The notes beneath the pieces were generated by a model that was given only the letters and a program-made list of their open reading frames with translations, did not search any database and had not been told where the DNA came from. Positions 14,890 through 21,929 of a stretch of DNA of 45,580 bases are shown here, one piece after another. Numbering within the stretch: the stretch's first letter is position 1; every line of letters starts with the position of its first letter. Both the position numbers and the translations under genes were made by a program. The DNA is from Deltaproteobacteria bacterium 13_1_40CM_4_68_19 (lineage in GTDB: Bacteria > Myxococcota > Myxococcia > Myxococcales > 40CM-4-68-19), in assembly GCA_001918155.1 (NCBI GenBank), contig MNFJ01000097.1, forward strand, positions 1-45,580, read 5' to 3'.

Positions 14890-15846
14890 ATGCTGCGAGT
14901 GCGAGATCTGACCGTGCGCTTTCAAACGGGAGAGGCCTCGTTCTCCGCCGTCGACCGCATTTCGTTCGATCTCGGACACGGGGAGGCGCTCGGCCTCATC
15001 GGCGAATCCGGCAGCGGCAAGACCACCGTCGCACTCTCGCTCTTGCGTCTGCTGCCGTCCGGCGCGCAGGTCTCGGGCCGCGTGGAGCTGTCGGGAGAGG
15101 ACTTGCTCGGCTTGGGCCCGGACGCGCTCAACCGGATCCGCGGCCGCCGCATCGCGATGGTATTCCACGATCCGCTCGCCGCTCTCAATCCCGTCTTGCG
15201 CATCGGCACGCAGATCAGCGAAGCCGTGCGCGCCCACCAGTCCGTCGATCGCCGCGGCGCGCGCACGATGACATTGGAGTTGCTCCGGGCCGTGGGGCTC
15301 ACGGCGAACGACGCGGATCGCTACGCCCACGAGCTCTCGGGCGGGATGCGCCAGCGCGCGCTCATCGCCATGTCCGTCGCCTGCCGGCCGGAGATCCTCG
15401 TCGCGGACGAACCGACCAGCGCACTGGATGCGATCGTGCAGGCCGGCATCCTCGATCTGCTCCGCGGCCTCCGGGAGGAGCGCGGCGTATCCATCCTGCT
15501 CGCGACCCACGACCTGGGCACCGCGGCCCGCCTCTGCACGAGGATCGCCGTCTTGTACGCGGGGAGGATCGTGGAGAGCGCGCGAACGACCGAGCTGCTC
15601 GCGAGTCCGCGGCACCCGTACACCCTCGGCCTCTTGCGCAGCCTTCCTCCGCCGCTGGGCAGCTCCGGACCCGTCCGCCTCCAGCCCATCGCCGGCTCCG
15701 CACCGCCTCCGTGGGAGCGACCCGGCGGCTGCCGCTTCCGCAACCGTTGCCCGCGCGCGCAAGACGACTGCGCGAAGCGCGAGCCCGAGCTGATCGAGAT
15801 CGACGGCAGGGGACTGGCCTGTTTCCATCCGGTGGATGCGCCGTGA
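14890..15846 (+). CDS. dppD: Peptide-type ABC transporter ATPase, DppD-like
   Basis: 318 residues from the ATG at 14890. Walker A GESGSGKT, Q-loop FHDPLAALNP (His where Gln is usual), signature LSGGMRQR, Walker B ILVADEPTSALD, switch His THD. The C-terminal oligopeptide-transporter extension is present, including the cysteine cluster CRFRNRCPRAQDDC. Powers the permeases encoded at 4469-6516. Only 28 bases separate its start from the divergent kinase start, so its promoter must lie within the 5' part of the kinase gene or overlap it. Confidence 0.92.
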   Translation: MLRVRDLTVRFQTGEASFSAVDRISFDLGHGEALGLIGESGSGKTTVALSLLRLLPSGAQVSGRVELSGEDLLGLGPDALNRIRGRRIAMVFHDPLAALNPVLRIGTQISEAVRAHQSVDRRGARTMTLELLRAVGLTANDADRYAHELSGGMRQRALIAMSVACRPEILVADEPTSALDAIVQAGILDLLRGLREERGVSILLATHDLGTAARLCTRIAVLYAGRIVESARTTELLASPRHPYTLGLLRSLPPPLGSSGPVRLQPIAGSAPPPWERPGGCRFRNRCPRAQDDCAKREPELIEIDGRGLACFHPVDAP

Positions 15847-16613
15847 ACGCGCCGCTGCTCCAGGTGGAGGATCTGTGCGTTCATCGCGGAGGCGTTCGCG
15901 TCCTCGACCGCGTCTCGTTCGCGCTGGGCGCAGGAGAGACGCTGGGCATCGTCGGCGCGAGCGGCTCTGGCAAATCGACGTTGGCGCGTGCCGTGCTCCG
16001 GCTTCTCGAGCCGGCGGACGGACGCGTCCGGTGGCGTGGGCGCGACTTTCTGGCGCTCTCCGGGCGCGAGCTACGCGCGGCAAGGCGCGAGATGCAGATC
16101 GTCTTCCAGGATCCCGCCACCTCGCTCGACCCGCGGATGACCGTCTTCTCCATCCTGGCCGAGCCGCTCGTGGTCCACCGCCTCGAGCGCAGTCACGCCC
16201 TCGAGGAGCGGATCCTTGCGCTGCTGCGCGAGGTGGACCTGGGGCCGGAGGTCCTCCACCGGCATCCGCACGAGCTGTCCGGCGGCCAGGCCCAGCGCGT
16301 GGCGCTGGCGCGGGCGTTGGCGCCGTCCCCGGCTTTGCTCGTCGCCGACGAAGCGCTCAGCGCGGTGGACGTCTCGATTCAGGCGCAGATGGCGAATCTG
16401 TTCGGCAAGCTGCGGCATTCGGCCTCGCTGGCGTGCCTCTTCATCTCCCACGATCTGCGGTTCACGGCGGTTCTCTGCGACCGCATCGCGGTCCTCTCCC
16501 GCGGCGCGATCGTCGAGTTGGCGGAAGCCGCGTCGCTGGTGCGCGCGCCTCGCCACGACGTCACGCGCGCGCTCATCGCGGCCGCGCGGGAAAGCGAGGT
16601 TCAGCGCCGCTGA
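15843..16613 (+). CDS. dppF: Peptide-type ABC transporter ATPase, DppF-like, short form
   Basis: 256 residues, GTG start overlapping the dppD stop (GTGA). Walker A GASGSGKS, Q-loop FQDPATSLDPRMTV, signature LSGGQAQR, Walker B LLVADEALSAVD (the usual Pro after the Glu is Ala), switch His SHD. It ends right after the nucleotide-binding domain and lacks the C-terminal extension with cysteines found in most DppF proteins (about 320 residues), so it is a short form. Partner of DppD for the split transporter. Its 3' end overlaps the small minus-strand gene by 13 bases. Confidence 0.9.
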   Translation: MNAPLLQVEDLCVHRGGVRVLDRVSFALGAGETLGIVGASGSGKSTLARAVLRLLEPADGRVRWRGRDFLALSGRELRAARREMQIVFQDPATSLDPRMTVFSILAEPLVVHRLERSHALEERILALLREVDLGPEVLHRHPHELSGGQAQRVALARALAPSPALLVADEALSAVDVSIQAQMANLFGKLRHSASLACLFISHDLRFTAVLCDRIAVLSRGAIVELAEAASLVRAPRHDVTRALIAAARESEVQRR

Positions 16614-16858
16614 ACGTCCCGTTCGAATTCGTCGACGTCGAAATCGGTCAACAAGGCGACGAAGGTGGGGTTGTCCTTCATCCATTCCGGGTAGCTGAGC
16701 GCCAGGAGCTCGGTCGTTTCCCAGGGGGAGCGCACGGCGTCGGCAACCATCACCCAGAGGCCGTCCGTGGCCGGAAAGCGCACCCCGAACGCGATGAGGG
16801 CGAGCCGGTTCAGGGTACGGTTCAAAAAGTATGCGGTCTTGCGCGCTCGGCGAGCCAT
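16601..16858 (-). CDS. Small hypothetical protein
   Basis: 85 residues, basic at the start (MARRARKTAYFLNRTLNRL) and acidic at the end (TDFDVDEFERDVQRR). The middle has aromatic residues (GLWVMVADAVRSPWETTELL). No helix long enough to span a membrane and no known motif. The balanced composition, unlike frame shadows in this GC-rich DNA, supports a real gene. GAGGG directly precedes the ATG, which is closer than usual. It is convergent with dppF and overlaps it by 13 bases. Confidence 0.55.
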   Translation of the reverse strand: MARRARKTAYFLNRTLNRLALIAFGVRFPATDGLWVMVADAVRSPWETTELLALSYPEWMKDNPTFVALLTDFDVDEFERDVQRR

Positions 16859-16954
16859 CCCTCAGGGTCTTGTCCCCCCCTCTCGTTGCGGCGGAGATAA
16901 GCAGAACCGAGCCCGGGCGGGGAGATTTCCATACCCCCATTCGTCGGAGATCGG

Positions 16955-17332
16955 TCAAACCGCCGCCGCGCGGCCCGACGACGTGAACGCCGCAATCCTC
17001 GAGGCGGCTTCCTCGATCTCGCGCCACCCGGAACCCTCATCGTGCGCCAACGAGAGGACGCCTTGCTCGATCCGCGCACAGGCATCGCCGATGTCGTCGT
17101 ACCCGAAGGAGCCCGCGGTCCCAGCGACCCTGTGCGCGCAACGCCGCACGACGCCGCGGAGCGCCGCGCTGGAAGGAGCGACGCGGAGCTGGTGGACGGC
17201 CAAGGCGATCCCGGCGAGCTGCTGCGGCAGCTCGGCGGTGTACGCTTCCCGCAGCGCCTCCAGCTCTCCTTGCGCCTGCCGACTCAGTGAGCTCTCGACG
17301 CCCGCGGCCCGCAGCGCGCTCTCCACCTTCAT
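16955..17332 (-). CDS. Hpt phosphotransfer protein with receiver-domain stub
   Basis: 125 residues from the ATG at 17332. Four-helix Hpt fold: helix around YTAELPQQLAGIALAVHQL, then the phospho-acceptor motif CAHRVAGTAGSFGY with His67, then IGDACARIEQ. The reading frame stays open upstream and encodes TLHKPVLPVDLV, which looks like the last strand and helix of a receiver domain (KP motif). Nothing before that resembles a receiver. The gene therefore looks like the tail of a hybrid histidine kinase whose front was lost, or an Hpt protein with a retained helix. No kinase is adjacent on this strand. It is divergent from the MFS gene. Confidence 0.65.
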   Translation of the reverse strand: MKVESALRAAGVESSLSRQAQGELEALREAYTAELPQQLAGIALAVHQLRVAPSSAALRGVVRRCAHRVAGTAGSFGYDDIGDACARIEQGVLSLAHDEGSGWREIEEAASRIAAFTSSGRAAAV

Positions 17333-17443
17333 GACGAGATCCACGGGGAGCACTGGCTTGTGGAGCGTCAAAGTCGCGGCGTCAAAATCTTGGCGAGCCG
17401 CCGGCGATCCGCCGCTGTATCCTGCTGCGGCCCAAGGATCCGC

Positions 17444-18622
17444 TTGAAAGCCCCGCCCCTGCCGCTGCTCGCGCTCTCGTACCTCGCGTTCATCTCGCTC
17501 GGGCTTCCGGACACCGTCATCGGCGTCGCCTGGCCGTCGATTCGCGATCGCTTCGGTCTCTCCCAGGCGGGCCTCGGCGCGGTGCTGACCGTGGGTGTCG
17601 TCGGATACGCGGTATCGAGCGTCCTCGCCGGGCGCATCGTCGTGCGGCTCGGCGTCGGCCGCCTCCTCGCCGTGAGCAGCGGGTTCGTCGCGGTCGGGCT
17701 CTGCGGCTACGCCTCCGCGTCGCGCTGGGCGCAGTTCGTGCCGATGGCCACCGTGATCGGGCTCGGGTCTGGCGCCATCGATGCCTCGCTGAACGGCTGG
17801 GCCGCCCGGCACATCCCGGTGCGCCACGTGAACTGGCTCCACGCTTGCTGGAGCGTCGGCGCCACCGCGGGGCCGGCGATGATGACGGCGGTGCTTGCAC
17901 ACGGCGTCTCCTACCAGGTCGGATACCTCCTGCTCGCGTGTGCCCTCGGCGCGATGGCCCTCGCGTTCGCGGTCACTCGTCGCGCCTGGGAAGACGACGG
18001 CGCCGCCGCCGGCGCCGGCGCAGTGCACGCGAGCGCGGAGGAGGCGCTCCGGACCGGCAGGGTATGGCTGCAGATCATCCTCTTCTTCGTCTACACCGGC
18101 CTGGAGGCGGGCACCGGTCAATGGTGCTTCACCGTGCTGCGCGAGGCGCGCGGCCTCGACATCGAGGCCGCGGGTGCATGGACTGCCGCATACTGGGGCA
18201 GCATCCTCGGCGGCCGCGTCGTCCTCGGGTTCGTCGTGGATCGCCTCGGGCCGGACCGCCTGTTGCGCGGCGCCACGCTGACCGCACTGGCGGGCGCCGT
18301 GCTGTTCGCCTCGAGTGGTGGTGCGCTCGGGCGGCTCGGCCTCGTCCTGCTCGGCGCAAGTCTGGCGCCGATGTTTCCGACCCTCATGTCGCGCACGCCG
18401 GATCGAGTCGGGCACCACCTCGCGCCGCATGCCGTCGGGTTCCAGGTCGGCGCCGCCACGCTCGGATCGGCGGCCGTCCCCTCGCTGTTCGGCCTCCTCG
18501 CCGCCGCCACGGATCTGCGCGCGATCGGAGCCGCCGTAGCAGCCGTGGCGATGGTCTTGCTCGCACTCCATGAGGCGCTGCTTGCGGCGACCCGCCCGGT
18601 GGACGCGGCCTCACCGCGCTGA
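17444..18622 (+). CDS. Major facilitator superfamily transporter
   Basis: 392 residues from the TTG at 17444, chosen for AAGGA five bases upstream; an in-frame GTG at 17360 would add a poorly conserved basic segment. Twelve hydrophobic segments. N-terminal half with GLPDTVIGVAWPSIRDRFGL and the A-like motif GRIVVRLGVGRLL, then NWLHACWSVGATAGP, a motif seen in FucP-like sugar-type MFS members. The second half contains DRLGPDRLL and PMFPTLMS. Inner membrane; likely proton-coupled, substrate unknown. No operon partner, the next gene being on the other strand 24 bases later. Confidence 0.87.
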   Translation: MKAPPLPLLALSYLAFISLGLPDTVIGVAWPSIRDRFGLSQAGLGAVLTVGVVGYAVSSVLAGRIVVRLGVGRLLAVSSGFVAVGLCGYASASRWAQFVPMATVIGLGSGAIDASLNGWAARHIPVRHVNWLHACWSVGATAGPAMMTAVLAHGVSYQVGYLLLACALGAMALAFAVTRRAWEDDGAAAGAGAVHASAEEALRTGRVWLQIILFFVYTGLEAGTGQWCFTVLREARGLDIEAAGAWTAAYWGSILGGRVVLGFVVDRLGPDRLLRGATLTALAGAVLFASSGGALGRLGLVLLGASLAPMFPTLMSRTPDRVGHHLAPHAVGFQVGAATLGSAAVPSLFGLLAAATDLRAIGAAVAAVAMVLLALHEALLAATRPVDAASPR

Positions 18623-18646
18623 GCACGCGCACGGCGGGCCCCGGAC

Positions 18647-18883
18647 TCACTTGCGGAGCTGGTGCAGCTCGATCACGGCGATCTGTTGGCGCGCGACGTC
18701 GATCCGATAGACCACCCGCCGTCCTTCGACGTCGATCTGAAGCAGCGATTCCTTCATCGAACTCCAGAACGGGCTCGCCGCCGGGACCGTCGTCACCGCC
18801 TCGGAGATCTGCTGCATCGTCCGGCGGATTTCCTGCCGCGCTTGATCAGGAATCGTCTCCAGATCGACACTGTAATTTACCAT
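18647..18883 (-). CDS. RelE/ParE-like small protein
   Basis: 78 residues from the ATG at 18883. The C-terminal half (SLLQIDVEGRRVVYRIDV then AVIELHQLRK) fits the last strands of RelE/ParE-type ribonuclease or gyrase toxins, which share the pattern 'yRvvY.id...v.v..v..R'. The N-terminal helix is IPDQARQEIRRTMQQI. The upstream region (18884-19052) does not hold a convincing antitoxin gene and no clear ribosome-binding site is seen. Either a solitary toxin-like protein or a longer protein using a non-ATG start. Function is not assigned. Confidence 0.4.
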   Translation of the reverse strand: MVNYSVDLETIPDQARQEIRRTMQQISEAVTTVPAASPFWSSMKESLLQIDVEGRRVVYRIDVARQQIAVIELHQLRK

Positions 18884-19052
18884 GTACGCCACGGCGGACG
18901 ATTGGTCATGGATATTACGCAGCGCCACCGGAACGGTGGCCACCTGTCCGAAATCGTGCAAGCGGCGTGCTACTTGCGCACTTCGCAACGGACAGGTTGA
19001 CGTCGACGTTGACGGCACGGCGACGTGACCGTGGGCGGACCTCCGATTTCGG

Positions 19053-20771
19053 TCAGCGGAAATTGCCCGAAACGACGACGCCGGCCGGCGACACTCCCAC
19101 GCCGACCTTGGGCGCCTCCGGTTTGTCCGGCTTGGTGAAGAGCAGCACCAGGCCCGCACCCGCCGACAGCGCCGCGGCACCGCCGAAGACCAGCGTCAAC
19201 GTGCGGTTCGAACCCGATTGCGGCTGCGAGCCGGCGACGAGTGCCGACCGGAAGGCCCGCCGGGGCTGCGCATCGTCCGAGTTCATCATCACCGCCGCGG
19301 TGGCGGCGAGCGCCCCGAACGCCACCATCGCCATGCCCGCCGCGGCGCGATCGTGTGAAGGCTCGACCTCCGTGCGCGGCGAAGGCGGCGGCGGAGGCTT
19401 CGCAGCCGGCTTCTCCGTTGTAGATGCCGGCCGCGCGATCGGCGCCGGCTTCGCCGCGCCGGCCGCCGCCTCCTGGAGCTGCCGCTGGACGATGGCGGGT
19501 TCTTTCGTCGACAGCGCGCAGGAGAGGGCGTCCCCACCGTCGCATCCTTTCCGGAGAAGGTCAGCCACGCGGGCCGGCTCCTCGCTCATGCCCGCCAGCC
19601 GGCGGCAGCTCTTGCCGTCTCCCGCGGCGCAGGCCTTCTCGCGCAAGTCCACAGCCGTCTTCGCGTTCGGCGGGGCGCCGTCGCCTTCTTCGTAGACGCG
19701 CGCCAGCCGCACGCAGGCGGCGGCATTCGCGGCATCGCAGCCGCGCTGCAGGGCGGCGATGGCGCGCGCCGGGTCCCGCAGGTCCCCCTGAAGCCAGCGG
19801 TCGCCGCTCTCGGCACAGGCGGTCGGCGCTCCCGCCGCGCAGGCCCGGTCGAGATAGTCCAGCGCCGCCTTCGCGTCCTTGGCCTCGTCCGCCGCGCGCG
19901 CGAGCTGGACGCACGCGTGCGCCTCTTTCACCTCGCAGTCGAGCGAGAGCTCGGCCCGCGCCCGCAACTCGGCCGAAGGCAGCAGCGCCACCAGCGGCGA
20001 GACCTTGTCGAAACCGTGCGCGGCCGCGAACCGCACGAGCAGGTCGATCTTCGCGGAATCCATCACCGACGCGAGCGGAAGCACCCGCCGCAAGCGTGCC
20101 GTATCGCTCGCCAACTGCGCGTCGAGCGCGCGACGCCCTGCCGCATACGCTTCCCACTCGGCGGCGCGGGTGAGCGCGATCTCCCGGAACGGGTTCTGCC
20201 CGCGCATGTCCGCCACCCGGCGCCACGCCGCCGCCGCCTCCTGCGGGCTCTCCTTTCCGTGCGCCTCGATCCGGCGCGCCCGGTCCCAGGCCACGAGGAC
20301 ACCCGCGTCCGCCTCGAGATTGAGCGCGTCTTCCGGCGGCTCGGCGGGGGCCGGCACCGCGGGCAACGGGGCGATGGTGATGGGCCCTCCGGCTTCCTGG
20401 CGGGACCGGACGAGGTCGACGGCGGCGCCGTCGATCGCTTCCGCCAGCTCGCTCCGGCTGCTCGCCGTAGCGGACGCCCGCTGCAGGACGTCGCCGCTCC
20501 GGTCGCGGAGCTCCAGCCAGGCGCGGTAGCCGAGGCCGCCGCGCGAGATCCTTCCGCCGATGACGAAGTCGGCATTCTCCTCGCTGTCGACGACTCGAGC
20601 TTGCGGGAGCGCGCGCCGGACGGCTTCCCGGACGCGGTCCGAGAGCTCCGCCGCTACGACGGGATTGGCGCGCGAGCGCAACTCCAGCACTGCGATGGTC
20701 TCGACGCCCTGCGCGCCTGCGGCGCCGAGCGCGATGCCGGCGGCGACGAACGATGGAACGAGCGGCTTCAT
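19053..20771 (-). CDS. Exported Sel1/TPR-repeat protein with C-terminal membrane helices
   Basis: 572 residues, ATG at 20771 behind GGGAGGT. Signal peptide 1-22. Residues about 24-120 resemble the alpha/beta N-domain seen in TolB/CsgG/FlgO-like proteins (TIAVLELRSRAN, then VIGGRISRGGLGYRAWLEL). About 290-400 hold Sel1-like repeats with paired cysteines (DRACAAGAPTACAESG, RGCDAANAAACVRLA, EKACAAGDGKSCRRLA). A Pro-rich linker is followed by two hydrophobic segments and the end GVVVSGNFR. Probably a periplasmic scaffold held in the envelope. It is the last gene of the minus-strand arm with the PBP-like and LytM genes, 23 bases after the previous gene. Confidence 0.7.
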   Translation of the reverse strand: MKPLVPSFVAAGIALGAAGAQGVETIAVLELRSRANPVVAAELSDRVREAVRRALPQARVVDSEENADFVIGGRISRGGLGYRAWLELRDRSGDVLQRASATASSRSELAEAIDGAAVDLVRSRQEAGGPITIAPLPAVPAPAEPPEDALNLEADAGVLVAWDRARRIEAHGKESPQEAAAAWRRVADMRGQNPFREIALTRAAEWEAYAAGRRALDAQLASDTARLRRVLPLASVMDSAKIDLLVRFAAAHGFDKVSPLVALLPSAELRARAELSLDCEVKEAHACVQLARAADEAKDAKAALDYLDRACAAGAPTACAESGDRWLQGDLRDPARAIAALQRGCDAANAAACVRLARVYEEGDGAPPNAKTAVDLREKACAAGDGKSCRRLAGMSEEPARVADLLRKGCDGGDALSCALSTKEPAIVQRQLQEAAAGAAKPAPIARPASTTEKPAAKPPPPPSPRTEVEPSHDRAAAGMAMVAFGALAATAAVMMNSDDAQPRRAFRSALVAGSQPQSGSNRTLTLVFGGAAALSAGAGLVLLFTKPDKPEAPKVGVGVSPAGVVVSGNFR

Positions 20772-20794
20772 ACGGCACCTCCCGGGCGAAACGG

Positions 20795-21559
20795 TCATTG
20801 GCATCGCAGCGCCCCCGCGGGCTCGGCGAAGCAGGTCAGCTCGTATCCGCTTTCCGCCGCGCGGCGGCCCATCTCCTCGTCGGAGATGGCGCCGAAGCGA
20901 GCGAGCAGTGCGGATCGGGCGGTCTCGTGCAGGCCGGGGCTGAGGATGATCTGCAGGACCACCTCGTCCCCCGGCGACGCAGCGCGGGCGCGGCCGAGGG
21001 GGTCGCCCAGCGCCGCGTTCAGGTTCGCGTCGCGCAGCAGCCGCGGCACTCCGGCGCAGGGCGGCCCGGCCATCTCCACCACGCGCTCTCCATCGAGCGC
21101 GAGCACGGAGAGCACCTCGGCGCTTCCACCTGCGAGCCGCGAGACGACGAGGCACCCGCCGGAATTGCGCAGGTGAGAGGCCAATTCCCCGGGGCTGCGC
21201 GGCACCAACACGCGCATGCGCACCCCGTGCATCGCTTCGGAGTCGGCGGCGATGCGAGCGAGCGGAGGGGCCGGCGAGGGCTGCGGGCGCGCTGCGGGAG
21301 ACGGCGGAGGCGGCGCCGCCGGCTTCGCCGCGGCCGGTAGCAGCTGCGGGCGATCGACCCGCGGCCGGGGCAGCTGCACGATGCGGATCCTTCTCTCCGC
21401 CTTCTTCGGCTCCGCGGGACGCAGAGCATCGGTCACCTGCGAGTGCGGCCATGGCAGCGCCGCGATCAGCGCCGCCCCCGCGAGCGCCAGCATCTGCAGG
21501 CATACCGCGCGGACGAGGCGCGGCGGCGCCGCACCCTCAATGGCCGGCAGGCTGTGCAT
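20795..21559 (-). CDS. Single-helix, proline-rich envelope protein of unknown family
   Basis: 254 residues. One membrane helix at 18-36, then a basic stretch (RRIRIVQLPRPRVDRPQ), a Pro/Ala-rich segment at about 75-100, and a globular C-terminal domain of about 145 residues with three cysteines (GGCLVVSRL, PPCAGVPR, LTCFAEP). The layout (short cytoplasmic tail, helix, stiff Pro-rich arm, periplasmic domain) recalls TonB/TolA-type linkers but the terminal domain is not recognisable. Overlaps the previous gene by 23 bases. Confidence 0.65.
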   Translation of the reverse strand: MHSLPAIEGAAPPRLVRAVCLQMLALAGAALIAALPWPHSQVTDALRPAEPKKAERRIRIVQLPRPRVDRPQLLPAAAKPAAPPPPSPAARPQPSPAPPLARIAADSEAMHGVRMRVLVPRSPGELASHLRNSGGCLVVSRLAGGSAEVLSVLALDGERVVEMAGPPCAGVPRLLRDANLNAALGDPLGRARAASPGDEVVLQIILSPGLHETARSALLARFGAISDEEMGRRAAESGYELTCFAEPAGALRCQ

Positions 21560-21929
21560 CGGCGCTCATCCCCACCACCAGCTCGGCAGCACCGGAGGAG
21601 GTGACCTGGGCCAGGCAGGCCTCCTCCGACGCCGCGAGGTGCATGACCACGACCTTGCCCCGGGCAGCCTCGCGGCTCATCGCCTCTCCGGCCAGCGTTC
21701 GCGCCGCTCCGGCGTCGCATTTCACGTCGAGGCGCTGCGAGGCGGCCGGCGCCGCCCGAGCCTGCTGCGAGGGCGGCGTCAGCCGGAGCAGGAGGAACTG
21801 GGCCGAGAGAAGCTGCGCAACCATCACCAGCGCGAGCAGCGCCAGGGCAAACTGCTTTTCGGCGAAGAGGCGGTAGATCAGCGCCTCCATCTCGTCGAAT
21901 CCGCCGGGCCGGCCCGATCGCGACATCAT
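21537..21929 (-). CDS. Small single-helix envelope protein of unknown family
   Basis: 130 residues. Start ATGATG overlaps the stop of the PBP-like gene by 4 bases. Residues 12-26 are a short cytoplasmic helix (FDEMEALIYRLFAEK), 27-49 a membrane helix, and the periplasmic part of about 80 residues has two cysteines (DVKCDAG, EEACLAQV) that could pair. The length and topology match ExbD/TolR-type partners, but the characteristic Asp in the membrane helix is absent, so that role is not claimed. Its coupling to the neighbouring genes suggests it works with the PBP-like enzyme. Confidence 0.65.
   Translation of the reverse strand: MMSRSGRPGGFDEMEALIYRLFAEKQFALALLALVMVAQLLSAQFLLLRLTPPSQQARAAPAASQRLDVKCDAGAARTLAGEAMSREAARGKVVVMHLAASEEACLAQVTSSGAAELVVGMSADAQPAGH

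Noticed and set aside
19000-19009. ACGTCGACGT palindrome in the gap before the RelE-like gene
   Set aside because: Ten-base self-complementary strings made of CG/GTCGAC are expected by chance in DNA this GC-rich, and no second copy or promoter context was seen.
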